A stretch of DNA of 64,000 nt, taken from Crocinitomicaceae bacterium. GTDB lineage: Bacteria > Bacteroidota > Bacteroidia > Flavobacteriales_D > Crocinitomicaceae. Location: the NCBI GenBank assembly GCA_017984635.1, contig JAGNZC010000001.1, forward strand, positions 62,001 to 126,000, given 5' to 3'. The notes beneath the pieces were generated by a model that was not told where the DNA came from, did not search any database, and saw only the letters and a list, made by a program, of their open reading frames with translations. Position numbers and translations under genes: made by a program. Of this stretch, positions 52,201-61,591 are shown piece after piece (the first letter of the stretch is position 1; every line of letters begins with the position of its first letter).

Positions 52201-53214
52201 CTAGTTTTTTGTAGCAGATCGCAAACGAAATACCAACATGGTTAAAATACCAAACAACACTGCGGCAAATACCAAATGACTCGTTTGAATCAATCCAGGC
52301 ATGTTGGCATATGCTAACAACACACCAGAAGTTAATTCAATACCTAAAACGATAAATGCAGAACGAACAATCCAATATTTTTTCATTTTTTCATTCTTCC
52401 AAACCAGAATTGCCATTAAGACCAATACTAACCAAGAAAACGTACGGTGAATGTAGAATGCCCACCCTAATTTTTCGGTCCAAGATTCTCTCCCAAAGCC
52501 TTGTTTTGTTAATTCATCAATGTATTCGCGCACTTGTGTCCCCAAGAATAACTGGTAGAATGTAATGGCTAATACAACAATTGCCAACCATTTTAAAGTT
52601 GCACTGAATTCAATGTTTGTGGCTTGCTTCGCACTTACTGATTTAATAATGAATAATTGTAAAGCAATGATGATTAATGCCAATAACATGTGAACGGTAA
52701 TGGTCCACGGCACTAAATTGGAAGCGACAACGATTGAGCCAAACCATCCTTCGATGCCCATTAGCACGATGTTTAAAACAATTAAGCCAATGATTTTTCG
52801 TTGACGGTATTTGATGATGGCCCAAATTAACCCGATTAACAATAAATTTCCAGCCAGAAAACCAACCAAGCGATTGCCGTATTCTGTCCAGGTTTTACTC
52901 ACGTTGAATGGCTCTTCTTGGCGCAATGTTGGATCTGCTTGTATTTTAGCAGCTGTTTCTTTTAGTCCAATTGAACTTAAAAAGCGGCAAAATTTATCTA
53001 TTTTCTTTCCACGTTTCTCCGCAAATTTTTCTCTGTAATCAACAGGTAATTCACTTTTATGCGTAGGTGGAACCCATTGTCCAAAGCATTTCGGCCAATC
53101 AGGGCAACCCATCCCACTTCCAGTTATGCGCACTAAGCTTCCTGCCACCACAATTAAATAAATTGCTATTAAGATGGTCCATTGAAATCGAATAAATCCT
53201 TTTGAGTATACCAT
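52201..53214 (-). CDS. ctaA: Heme A synthase (COX15/CtaA family)
   Basis: A 337-residue membrane protein with about eight helices. It oxidises the methyl group of heme O to give heme A, acting after CyoE. Conserved features are GSLVRITGSGMGCPDWPKCFGQWVPP near residue 25 and heme-ligand histidines in helices, as in YGNRLVGFLAGN, ITVHMLLAL, YIHRTFSWLVLV and QTSHLVFA. Between helices 1 and 2 there is a longer soluble loop (about 55-110). It stands alone, far from the other oxidase genes at 20-26 kb. Confidence 0.93.
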   Translation of the reverse strand: MVYSKGFIRFQWTILIAIYLIVVAGSLVRITGSGMGCPDWPKCFGQWVPPTHKSELPVDYREKFAEKRGKKIDKFCRFLSSIGLKETAAKIQADPTLRQEEPFNVSKTWTEYGNRLVGFLAGNLLLIGLIWAIIKYRQRKIIGLIVLNIVLMGIEGWFGSIVVASNLVPWTITVHMLLALIIIALQLFIIKSVSAKQATNIEFSATLKWLAIVVLAITFYQLFLGTQVREYIDELTKQGFGRESWTEKLGWAFYIHRTFSWLVLVLMAILVWKNEKMKKYWIVRSAFIVLGIELTSGVLLAYANMPGLIQTSHLVFAAVLFGILTMLVFRLRSATKN

Positions 53215-53334
53215 AAACGCAAAATTACGGATAAGTTCATCGTTTAAAAGGAATTTTCAGATAAAAATTTTCAGATTTATTTTTAATATATTGCAAAAAT
53301 ACTATATTTATGCAAAATTAGAATAGCTACTACT

Positions 53335-53754
53335 ATGCGCATAGAAAATTGTCCGAAATGCCACAGCCCAAAAATCATTAAAAGTGGTATCGTAAATGAG
53401 CGTCAACGCTACACATGTAAAGCATGTAATTACAACTTCACCGTTGATAAAATCGGTAAAAAAATTGATGACTATTACATTACAAAAGCATTACAATTGT
53501 ATTTGGAAGGTTTGAGTTACCGTGAAATAGAGCGAATTTTAGGGGTTTCCCATGTTACAGTTTCTAACTGGGTACGCCATTACAAAATCAAGCGTTTGAA
53601 CGATAACTACCACCACCCAACTTATCGTATTATAACACATAATGAGTTACTTGAGTTCTTAAAAGACAAACAAAAGTTGGCTGGAGCAGGAATGATTATT
53701 ACGGAGCTTGGGGATAAATTCATGTTGATAAAATGGGAGCGATTCAAAGATTAA
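53335..53754 (+). CDS. InsA-like zinc-ribbon/HTH protein, probably a domesticated regulator
   Basis: A 139-residue protein. The first 90 residues resemble InsA of IS1: a zinc ribbon with CPKCHSPKIIKSG and CKACNYNF, then a helix-turn-helix (ALQLYLEGLSYREIERILGVSHVTVSNWVRHYKIKR). The last 45 residues (THNELLEFLKDKQKLAGAGMIITELGDKFMLIKWERF) are unlike transposases. There is no DDE catalytic domain and no flanking inverted repeat or second frame, so it is probably a host transcription regulator. It precedes the MHS transporter gene in the same direction. Confidence 0.75.
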   Translation: MRIENCPKCHSPKIIKSGIVNERQRYTCKACNYNFTVDKIGKKIDDYYITKALQLYLEGLSYREIERILGVSHVTVSNWVRHYKIKRLNDNYHHPTYRIITHNELLEFLKDKQKLAGAGMIITELGDKFMLIKWERFKD

Positions 53755-53888
53755 CTATAGTAGTTAACAAAATTGTATAGTCTTTTTTTTTCTTTGCTGA
53801 CAATTCTAGAATATTGGTGTCGTAGATCTGAAAATCGAATACAAGATCTATACTAAAAACTATAATTAACTATTAACTATTACAGAAC

Positions 53889-55424
53889 ATGAGTAAAGAA
53901 TCAACGAAAGGAATCTGGAAAGTCATCTCTGCCTCATCAGTTGGAACACTGATTGAGTGGTATGATTTTTACATTTTTGGTAGTTTGGCGGTAGTCATTT
54001 CCACCAAGTTTTTCCCTGCCGATAATCCGGTAGCGGCATTTTTATCTACGCTTGCAACATTTGCTGCGGGCTTTGTGGTGCGACCATTTGGTGCATTGTT
54101 TTTTGGACGATTGGGTGATTTAATTGGACGTAAATACACGTTCATGGTAACCTTATTGTTGATGGGTGGAGCTACGTTCCTAATCGGATGTATACCAAGT
54201 TATGAATCGATTGGATTTTTAGCACCATTATTAGTATTGGTCTTGCGTTTGTTGCAAGGTTTGGCTTTAGGTGGGGAATACGGAGGAGCGGCAACGTATG
54301 TAGCAGAACACGCGCCGTCACACCAACGTGGGTATTGGACTTCATGGATTCAAACTACAGCAACCGTTGGTTTATTTGTTTCCTTGATGGTAATTTTGAT
54401 TACTAAATCAAGTTTATCGAAAGCTGCTTTTGAAGATTGGGGATGGCGTGTGCCGTTTTGGGTTTCAATCCTAATGGTCGCTGTTTCATACTTGATTCGT
54501 AAGAAAATGCATGAATCTCCTGTTTTCCAAAAAGCGAAAGACGAAGGAAAAGTTTCTAAAAATCCGTTGAAAGAAAGTTTTGGAAACCGTTACAATTTCA
54601 AGTTTGTCTTATTAGCATTATTTGGTGTTGCAATGGGTCAAGGGGTTGTTTGGTATACGGGACAATTCTATGCCATGAGTTTCTTAAAAACAGTTATGAG
54701 TATTGATTCCAATCAAGTAGATACCTTATTAGGAATTTCATTGTTGATTGGTACTCCTTTCTTTGTGTTTTTTGGTTGGTTGAGCGATAAAATTGGGCGT
54801 AAAAAAATCATGTTAGCTGGGATGTTGTTTGCGGTAATTTTGTACCGTCCAATCTACAAAGCAATGTATGAGCGTACGAATGTGAAAAATAAAAAGGAAG
54901 TATCATCTGTTTTAACTGTTAGCGAGGCTCCGGGTAAAAAAGGAGGAATTGATTCTGTTTATGTAACGAATTACGTTTATGCAGATAATACAAAATTCAC
55001 GGAAGAAAAAACGGTTCACTTAACAGATGCAAAAGAGCGTATCGTTGGTGACGATGGTAAAGAGAAAATCGATACGAAGAAAACAGTTCTAGCAACTGGT
55101 TCTGATCGATTGTTTTTAGGATTAATGGTGTTGATTCAAGTGTTGTTTGTAACAATGGTTTATGGACCAATTGCTGCGTTCTTGGTTGAATTATTCCCTG
55201 TACAAATTCGATATACTTCGATGTCATTACCATACCATATTGGAAATGGAATCTTTGGTGGTTTATTGCCAGCTATTGCAACATATTTAGTAACGCAAGC
55301 GAAAGACCAAGGTCAAGCAGAGTTCTATTTAAATGGTTTGTGGTATCCCATCATCATTGCATCGGTGAGTTTCATCATTGGATTGATTTACATCAATGAG
55401 AAGAAAACGCGTCACCAAGATTAA
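53889..55424 (+). CDS. MFS transporter of the metabolite:H+ symporter family
   Basis: A 511-residue transporter with 12 helices. Family motifs are GTLIEWYDFYIFGSLAVVI near residue 17, FGRLGDLIGRKYTF near 72, and LRLLQGLALGGEYGGAATYVAEHAP near 118. The region between helices 8 and 9 or so has a hydrophilic insert of about 75 residues (325-400, rich in Lys, Asp and Val). MHS members import citrate, proline/betaine, shikimate or alpha-ketoglutarate with protons. Substrate is unknown. A small membrane protein gene follows by 21 bp. Confidence 0.92.
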   Translation: MSKESTKGIWKVISASSVGTLIEWYDFYIFGSLAVVISTKFFPADNPVAAFLSTLATFAAGFVVRPFGALFFGRLGDLIGRKYTFMVTLLLMGGATFLIGCIPSYESIGFLAPLLVLVLRLLQGLALGGEYGGAATYVAEHAPSHQRGYWTSWIQTTATVGLFVSLMVILITKSSLSKAAFEDWGWRVPFWVSILMVAVSYLIRKKMHESPVFQKAKDEGKVSKNPLKESFGNRYNFKFVLLALFGVAMGQGVVWYTGQFYAMSFLKTVMSIDSNQVDTLLGISLLIGTPFFVFFGWLSDKIGRKKIMLAGMLFAVILYRPIYKAMYERTNVKNKKEVSSVLTVSEAPGKKGGIDSVYVTNYVYADNTKFTEEKTVHLTDAKERIVGDDGKEKIDTKKTVLATGSDRLFLGLMVLIQVLFVTMVYGPIAAFLVELFPVQIRYTSMSLPYHIGNGIFGGLLPAIATYLVTQAKDQGQAEFYLNGLWYPIIIASVSFIIGLIYINEKKTRHQD

Positions 55425-55445
55425 TTATTATAAAAGAAAAGAGAT

Positions 55446-55664
55446 ATGAAAAGTGTAAGACGCATTTTGGGCATTATTTGGTTGGCATTAGCTGCCTTAG
55501 CCGCATACTTTTGTGTTGTTGAATTTGGTTTACCAAAGTTTGCAACAGGAAAACAAGACGATTTAGTATTTGGGATCATTATATTATTCATCCTAACACC
55601 TTTAATCGTTCTAGGATTGGCTGTTTTTGGTTATTACGCCTTAGTTGGTGAATACGACGAGTAA
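55446..55664 (+). CDS. Small membrane protein coupled to the MFS transporter
   Basis: A 72-residue protein with two membrane helices (about 8-27 and 42-66) separated by GLPKFATGKQDDLVFG. Its position directly after the MHS transporter, before the shared terminator, suggests a small accessory subunit. The biochemical role is unknown. Confidence 0.75.
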   Translation: MKSVRRILGIIWLALAALAAYFCVVEFGLPKFATGKQDDLVFGIIILFILTPLIVLGLAVFGYYALVGEYDE

Positions 55665-55686
55665 TAGCTCCATAGTTTATAGAATA

Positions 55687-55712
55687 AAAGCCCGGCAATT
55701 GTCGGGCTTTTT
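55687..55712. terminator. Terminator after the transporter operon
   Basis: AAAGCCCG and CGGGCTTT form an 8-bp stem around GCAATTGT, followed by T residues. The core CCCGGCAATTGTCGGG is the same as in the terminator at 60546. Confidence 0.88.
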
Positions 55713-55861
55713 GGTTTTAATAATTTTTATCGTTTATTTTAAAAAAAGCTACGGAAATTTGAATTTAAGCAACACTTACAAATTCAAAAAAAATGGAAAC
55801 TAACCTTTTAAATATTACCTTTAAATTCGAATCCTGAACTTTAAAGTTTTTATCTTTATTT

Positions 55862-58807
55862 ATGTTGAAGCAACCTATCCATTTCAAGCATTTCATTCTT
55901 CATTTTGTTGTATTCATTTATAGTTCTTTTCATTTAAATGCGTCCAATTATACTTTTCAGGTTTTTGATGCAAAAAACGGATTAAACGCTCCCGAAGTAA
56001 CGCATGTACTTTCAACTAAAAATTCATTTATTTGGATAGCAGGTGTGGATGGTTTAACACGCTATGATGGGAAAAAATTTCTAAATTTCAATAAATCTTA
56101 TGGCTTAAACACATCGCAAATCTTATGCATAGCAGAAGGTGAAAAGGGTGCTGTAATTTGTGGGACTAAAAAAGGGATTTCCATTTTTAATGGTGTTAAC
56201 TATCTGAATATCCCTATGCTTGAAAATAAAAATGCAAAGGCAAGTGATCAATTTGTGAAATGTATTTATAAAACGAGTAAAAATGAACTTTATGTTGGCT
56301 GTGTTAATGGACTTTTTAAATACAATCGGACATTAAAAAAATGCATAAGAATTGCAGCGATTAAAGAATTTGTATTGAGTATAGTAGAAACGGCAAAAAA
56401 CGAAGTATTCATCACAACAGAAAACAATGTCTATTCTTTAAAAAATGGAAAGGTAACCAAGTTAATTTTCGCTTCAAAAAAATCAATTACAACGATTATC
56501 CCGTTCTATAAAAATTATTACTGGGTTGGTACAACAAATGGAGTTGTTTTGTGTCAACGTTTTAGAAATAGGCTCCTTCCCCAACGCAGTTATGGAGATC
56601 AGCCAATTGTCAATAGCTTATTATTGAAAAACAACACGTTTGTGTTTACTACTAAAATGGGGACAATTTATCTAATAAAACAACGAAAATTACATACAAT
56701 TGATTTGAGCCAGCAAATCATGCCTTTAGACATAACAGCAATTGCAGAAGATTTTCAAGGAAATTGTTGGATTACAACTTCTTTAGGATTGATTAAAATG
56801 CTTTCTTCAGATTTTAACACACCAAGTTATGCTAATTTACTGAATGCTCCAGTTGCTTCGATAGCCTCCGATCAAAATGGAACCATCTATTACGGAACGA
56901 CTGATGGGTTGAAAGTTGTGAAGAATAATGAAGTTAAAACGTTTCACATCAGTGATTTGCCAACAGATAATTTTATTTCTGCAATCTCTTTTTGTGACAA
57001 AAAACTTTATCTTGGAACATTTTCTGGGGATGTATATCTCTTTGAAAAAGAACGCTTTCAATTAATTTATTCCGCAAAGGAACGAGATTGTTGCATCTAT
57101 TCTATTCTTCATCCTACGACGAATGAATTTTGGATTAGTACAGGATATAATGTTATCCATCTGAAGAATAATCAAGTTAAAACATATAAATTTTCATCTC
57201 AATATACCCAACAAATTTTACGAGACCATTCGAATCAACTTTGGTGTGCAAATATGACAAAATTGAAAGTCATCCGCAACGGAATATTACACAATGCGCC
57301 AAAACCATTTGATGCGTTTGATAATTTCGTTACCGTTGTTGAAGATGCAAACAAAACGATTTGGGTAGGCACTTTTGGCAATGGATTATTGCGGTATTCA
57401 AAGGGTAAAATAACAGCCATTACAACTGCACAAGGCTTGTCTAATAATTACATAACATCCACTTTTTTCGATCGAAAACAACACTGTCTTTGGGTTGGAA
57501 CCTCTTATGGATTGTCAAAAATTAGTTTAAAGAAGCATTCAGAAATTAGCTCGATTCAAAATTATTTAAACGAACAAGCGCGTGAAAATTACAGTTGTGT
57601 TCAAAATGCAATTGGTCAACTTCCTTCAGGCAATGTATTGGTGAGTGTTGGAGAAGAAATTATTGAATTCAAAGCGAAACCCTCTCAAGTTAAAAGCCAT
57701 TCTCCTAAACTACCTGTTTACATTGCTTCGATTCGTTTAAATAAAAAAGAGTTGTATTCTTCTACGAAATCAAAATTTGTGCAACAACATGTTTTTAAAG
57801 CATCAGAAAACAATTTCGATTTTAACTTTAATGCGATAGATTTTCACAGTCCTCAATCCGTTCGTTTTTCATGGAAATTAAAAGGATATGATAAAGATTG
57901 GTCACCTTTTACAGAGAATAATTACACGTCGTATACGAATTTACCATACGGTCATTACACCTTGTATTTAGCAGTCAAAAATCAAATGGGAGCTATTGCT
58001 CAAAGTGTTCCGTTTACATTTACAATTGCGCTACCTTTTTATCTTGAATGGTGGTTTTTAATCATTGCTTTTAGTATTCCAATTGGCTTAATTGTCTTGT
58101 TTTTGAAAAATAGAATTAACAAGATTAAAAAACAGGAAGCGGATAAAACGGCTAATTATAAAAAGTTAGCTGAAGCGGAGTTAAAAACGTTGCGGGCGCA
58201 GATGAATCCTCATTTTATGTTCAATACCTTAAATGCGATTCAAGAAATCGTTTTATCAGGGAATGATGAACTTTCAAGAATTTATTTTGCTGATTTCGCC
58301 AAAATGATGCGCATGATTTTACACAATTCAACTGAAAAATTTATCTCCTTAGAGAAAGAAATTGATTTTTTACAATTGTATTTAAAGTTTGAGAAGATTC
58401 GTTTTCGCGATAAATTTAAAGTTGTTTTCACAATAGATCCTGCTATTGAAACATTTAATAGTAGGATTCCAGGGATGATTATTCAGCCAATTATTGAAAA
58501 TGCAATTAATCATGGATTATTGCATAGAAAAGAGGGCGGAATTTTAGAAATAAACATCGATGAGGTGAGAGAGAATGGCAAAAATTATTTGGTTTGTTGT
58601 GTTCAAGACAATGGGATTGGATTAAACAATGCACAATCATTAAAAAAGGAAGAAGGACATCAATCCATTTCATCCATGATTACGAAAGAGCGCATTGAAA
58701 TATTGAACATGATTTATGGAGAGGGAAAATATTCATTAACCATCAATGAAATCGAAGATTTCGGAAATTATAAGGGAACAAAAGTGGTATTAAAAATTGA
58801 AATATAA
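55862..58807 (+). CDS. Beta-propeller sensor histidine kinase (LytS-type)
   Basis: A 981-residue membrane kinase. After a signal sequence, residues about 30-610 contain two-component-regulator propeller repeats (IWIAGVDGLTRYDG, YYWVGTTNGVVL, CWITTSLGLIKM, IWVGTFGNGLLRYS, LWVGTSYGLSKI). A Y_Y_Y domain follows (FSWKLKGYDKDWSPFTENNYTSYTNLPYGHYTL, about 665-720), then one membrane helix at 726-748 and the His_kinase domain. The phosphoacceptor is in MNPHFMFNTL near 784, the N box in QPIIENAINHG, and the G box in QDNGIGLNN. It senses an external ligand and pairs with the next gene. Confidence 0.93.
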   Translation: MLKQPIHFKHFILHFVVFIYSSFHLNASNYTFQVFDAKNGLNAPEVTHVLSTKNSFIWIAGVDGLTRYDGKKFLNFNKSYGLNTSQILCIAEGEKGAVICGTKKGISIFNGVNYLNIPMLENKNAKASDQFVKCIYKTSKNELYVGCVNGLFKYNRTLKKCIRIAAIKEFVLSIVETAKNEVFITTENNVYSLKNGKVTKLIFASKKSITTIIPFYKNYYWVGTTNGVVLCQRFRNRLLPQRSYGDQPIVNSLLLKNNTFVFTTKMGTIYLIKQRKLHTIDLSQQIMPLDITAIAEDFQGNCWITTSLGLIKMLSSDFNTPSYANLLNAPVASIASDQNGTIYYGTTDGLKVVKNNEVKTFHISDLPTDNFISAISFCDKKLYLGTFSGDVYLFEKERFQLIYSAKERDCCIYSILHPTTNEFWISTGYNVIHLKNNQVKTYKFSSQYTQQILRDHSNQLWCANMTKLKVIRNGILHNAPKPFDAFDNFVTVVEDANKTIWVGTFGNGLLRYSKGKITAITTAQGLSNNYITSTFFDRKQHCLWVGTSYGLSKISLKKHSEISSIQNYLNEQARENYSCVQNAIGQLPSGNVLVSVGEEIIEFKAKPSQVKSHSPKLPVYIASIRLNKKELYSSTKSKFVQQHVFKASENNFDFNFNAIDFHSPQSVRFSWKLKGYDKDWSPFTENNYTSYTNLPYGHYTLYLAVKNQMGAIAQSVPFTFTIALPFYLEWWFLIIAFSIPIGLIVLFLKNRINKIKKQEADKTANYKKLAEAELKTLRAQMNPHFMFNTLNAIQEIVLSGNDELSRIYFADFAKMMRMILHNSTEKFISLEKEIDFLQLYLKFEKIRFRDKFKVVFTIDPAIETFNSRIPGMIIQPIIENAINHGLLHRKEGGILEINIDEVRENGKNYLVCCVQDNGIGLNNAQSLKKEEGHQSISSMITKERIEILNMIYGEGKYSLTINEIEDFGNYKGTKVVLKIEI

Positions 58808-58812
58808 AAAGA

Positions 58813-59565
58813 ATGATTAAAGCAATAATTATCGACGATGAAGCACATGCACGTGAAAGTTTAACGAATGTGATTCACCAATATTGCCAAGAAATAACGG
58901 TTATTGGTTCTGGAGAAAATGTAGCGGATGCCATTGCATTGATCAATCGTTTTTCACCAGACATTGTTTTTCTCGACATTGATTTACCCAATGGCAATGG
59001 TTTTACCTTGTTTGAGCATATTACATCACCTAATTTTGAAACCATTTTCACAACGGCATATGAAGAATATGCGATCAAAGCTTTTCGGGTTGCAGCACTC
59101 GATTATTTAACAAAACCAATCGATTTTCGTCAATTGATAGAAGCCGTTGAGCGCTTTAGAACCAAACAAAAAGTAGAATTAAAAGAGCAACGCATCGAAT
59201 TGTTATTAGAAAATCTCTCCAATAAACCAACTGAATTCAATAAATTGGTTTTACCAGATTACGATGGTTACACCCTCATCAAAGTGTCTGATATTATCTA
59301 TTGCAAAGCAGATGGGAGTTATACCGAAATCTATTTATTAAATGGTAAAACCATCACTACTTCCAAATTATTAAAAGTAGTGGAAGAATTATTGCCTTCT
59401 CAAACCTTTTACCGCATCCACAAATCGTATGTAGTAAACATGAATTTAATCAAGCGCTACAACAAATCCGAAGGACATCAAGTGTTAATGGAAAACAATA
59501 CCTTATTGGATGTGTCCGATCGCAATAAAAAAGAATTTATTGAGCGTTTAGTTCAAAATAATTAA
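58813..59565 (+). CDS. LytTR-family response regulator
   Basis: A 250-residue partner of the upstream propeller kinase, starting 5 bp after it. The receiver domain has AIIIDDEAHARES, the phosphoacceptor Asp in IVFLDIDLPNGNGF near 56, and LDYLTKPIDF. The LytTR domain (about 145-248) has IIYCKADGSYTEIYLLNGKTITTSKLL and FYRIHKSYVVNMNLIKRYNK. It is closely related in layout to the regulator at 7061, but its kinase has a different sensor, so the pairs respond to different signals. Confidence 0.93.
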   Translation: MIKAIIIDDEAHARESLTNVIHQYCQEITVIGSGENVADAIALINRFSPDIVFLDIDLPNGNGFTLFEHITSPNFETIFTTAYEEYAIKAFRVAALDYLTKPIDFRQLIEAVERFRTKQKVELKEQRIELLLENLSNKPTEFNKLVLPDYDGYTLIKVSDIIYCKADGSYTEIYLLNGKTITTSKLLKVVEELLPSQTFYRIHKSYVVNMNLIKRYNKSEGHQVLMENNTLLDVSDRNKKEFIERLVQNN

Positions 59566-59686
59566 TGCGCTAATTCATTCATTCATAGCGTTTGTTTCTT
59601 AATTCGATTCGGTAATAAAGTCAAAATATTTGGGTTGCCTTTTTTAGTTTCTTTGTTGTGTAATATTTATTAAAACTACCAATACA

Positions 59687-59998
59687 ATGAGAAAACTATT
59701 ATTTCTTTTGACGATTGTAACTATCATTTCTTCATGCAAGAAAGAGGATACACGCCCAGAATGTGAAAAATCAAACACAGGAACATTAATCATTGATAAT
59801 TGGTTGTCTGATCCATATTACATTTTTGTTGATGGTAATTACAAGGGTATCGTTAGTTCTTATGGCGCATCTACTTTAACAAGTATTTCAGCAGGTTATC
59901 ATCAAGTAAGAGTTGAAAACCAAAATGATGTTCTTGATTTACAAACTTCAACAGAATCAGTTCCCCAATGTGGTTCATTGACTTTGAAAATTGAGTAA
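59687..59998 (+). CDS. Small lipoprotein with a PEGA-like domain
   Basis: A 103-residue protein. The lipoprotein signal ends TIVTIISSCKKE. The rest (NTGTLIIDNWLSDPYYIFVDGNYKGIVSSYGASTLTSISAGYHQVRVEN) resembles the short PEGA-type beta domain found on bacterial surfaces. Two further cysteines (PECEKS, PQCGS) may form a disulfide. It is followed by another lipoprotein gene in the same direction. No specific function. Confidence 0.7.
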   Translation: MRKLLFLLTIVTIISSCKKEDTRPECEKSNTGTLIIDNWLSDPYYIFVDGNYKGIVSSYGASTLTSISAGYHQVRVENQNDVLDLQTSTESVPQCGSLTLKIE

Positions 59999-60035
59999 AA
60001 AAAGGTACAAAACATAAAATTTAATATTAAAACCT

Positions 60036-60527
60036 ATGAAAAAAATAATTTTAATAATTTCTGTAACAATCACATTAACTAGTTGTTACACAAGAATTGG
60101 TGATTTGTCAATGATGGCAAATAGAAATGTAGATTGTTCTAAGGACTATGTTTTATTACAAAGAAATGCCGAGGGAAAAACAAAAACAAGTAATGGTAAA
60201 GATATACTTGATCTTGTTGTTGATGAAACAACTGAGAAGTACAATGGAGAATATTTGATGAACGTTAAAATCTTTGTAAAAGGTAATGGTAAAAAAATCA
60301 AAATCATAGGTGATGTCTGGGGAGATAAATCTGCAAAACCATTTAATGTAAAAACAGAGTTCGCTGAGGGAGATTTCGTTGCAATTAAATTAAGCGGGAA
60401 AATATATGAAGGAGTTATATTAGGCTTAAAAGAAAAAAAATGTATTGTAGAATACATTAATTCTTCAGGTTACAAAACAAAAAAAGAAGTCTGGTACGAA
60501 GACCTTACCAAAATTAAAAAAGATTAA
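60036..60527 (+). CDS. Lipoprotein of unknown function
   Basis: A 163-residue protein with a lipoprotein signal (MKKIILIISVTITLTSCYTR). Its start (GDLSMMANRNVD) is a pattern I associate with small outer-membrane lipoproteins. The C-terminal half (GDFVAIKLSGKIYEGVILGLKEKKCIVEYINSSGYKTKKEVWYEDL) looks like a small beta-barrel of the SH3/Tudor kind. It lies 37 bp after another lipoprotein gene. Function unknown. Confidence 0.65.
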   Translation: MKKIILIISVTITLTSCYTRIGDLSMMANRNVDCSKDYVLLQRNAEGKTKTSNGKDILDLVVDETTEKYNGEYLMNVKIFVKGNGKKIKIIGDVWGDKSAKPFNVKTEFAEGDFVAIKLSGKIYEGVILGLKEKKCIVEYINSSGYKTKKEVWYEDLTKIKKD

Positions 60528-60545
60528 AAACCAAACCTAACCTTC

Positions 60546-60578
60546 AAAAACGCCCGGCAATTGTCGGGCGTTTTGTTT
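60546..60578. terminator. Bidirectional terminator between convergent genes
   Basis: AAAACGCCCG and CGGGCGTTTT form a 10-bp stem around GCAATTGT, with A residues before and T residues after. The 16-base core is identical to that at 55687. Confidence 0.9.
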
Positions 60579-60588
60579 TAATATACTC

Positions 60589-61350
60589 TTACTTATACTG
60601 ATTGGTAATGTTATAAAAGATTCCAATGCTACTATACACTGGAAATAATTCATACGTTGTTTTATTGAATGAAATTATTTCTGAAAGATCAACACTCGTT
60701 TTTAATCCAAATTTATGGCCGTGTCCTCTGCTGTCTAAAGCAGAAAAAGTTATTTCTCCAATGAAACCAAAACTAATGAAATAACCTTTCATTTTCTCAG
60801 CTTTTGAATCAATGTTGTCTTTAAAATCGAGTTTTTGCATTAATGGGATAGCAGCAAACATACCAAAATTATAATCAACTGCACGAAATAAATTATTTTT
60901 CATTGGGTTATAATTCAAGGGTATTCTAAATCCAAACTGCAATGGAAATTGGATGTAACCAGTAGTAAAACGAAGTTCATTTCCCAAATTATCGGTTAAA
61001 TTTGCCGCTCTAGTGATCATGTTTACACCAGTTTTAACTGTCCAAATCGAATTTGTATTTTTCCCTTTAATCAACCATCCGTAATTGATGCTTCCGTCTA
61101 AAGCAGGTAAAAAATCATTCTTTTTGAAATGATAAATTCCTGAAGGCGTGTAAAATGTTGTCATATTGGTGTTTACACGAACAGCTGAAGCCGTTAAACC
61201 AATTTCTAAGAAATTCTTGAATTTAAGCAAAGGATCTTGTGGTTTCTTGACCATATATTCTTTCAACTCTGAAGTGGCAGTTGTTACTTGAGCATAATTG
61301 GTAAATGCTGCTGAAAACAAGATTGTAAATGCTAAAATGTGTTTTTTCAT
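60589..61350 (-). CDS. Outer-membrane beta-barrel-like protein of unknown function
   Basis: A 253-residue protein with a signal peptide (MKKHILAFTILFSAAFTNYAQ). The mature part is a series of amphipathic strands with an aromatic C-terminal strand (FPVYSSIGIFYNITNQYK), the layout of small outer-membrane barrels such as the PorT-like group. I start at 61350; the longer frame adds 14 residues before a good signal sequence. Function unknown. Confidence 0.65.
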   Translation of the reverse strand: MKKHILAFTILFSAAFTNYAQVTTATSELKEYMVKKPQDPLLKFKNFLEIGLTASAVRVNTNMTTFYTPSGIYHFKKNDFLPALDGSINYGWLIKGKNTNSIWTVKTGVNMITRAANLTDNLGNELRFTTGYIQFPLQFGFRIPLNYNPMKNNLFRAVDYNFGMFAAIPLMQKLDFKDNIDSKAEKMKGYFISFGFIGEITFSALDSRGHGHKFGLKTSVDLSEIISFNKTTYELFPVYSSIGIFYNITNQYK

Positions 61351-61566
61351 AACGTTAATTTTTAAGTTAGATGAATTGAATGGTTGTATCAAATATACTT
61401 TTTTAGTTAATTAGTTTTCAAAAGAACTACTTTATTTTGAAGTTTTGAGTTTTGAGTTGAAAGTTTTAAGATCTATACATTGCAACGATTTAGTTTTAAT
61501 TAGTTAATTGCGCCATTGCTTAATTACTTCATTGTTTAATTCCTTCATTCTTGTAATCTTGCCTCC

Positions 61567-61591
61567 TTAAATCTTTTTATCCTAAAATCAA
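61567..61591. repeat. 25-bp dispersed repeat, copy 2
   Basis: Identical to 581-605. It lies directly against the stop codon of acsA. The sequence to its left (about 61430-61566) is low-complexity with AATTA- and CAATG-type repeats and no gene. Confidence 0.6.

Noticed and set aside
53335-53754. An intact insertion sequence
   Set aside because: Only an InsA-like domain is present; no catalytic DDE frame, target duplication or inverted ends were seen.
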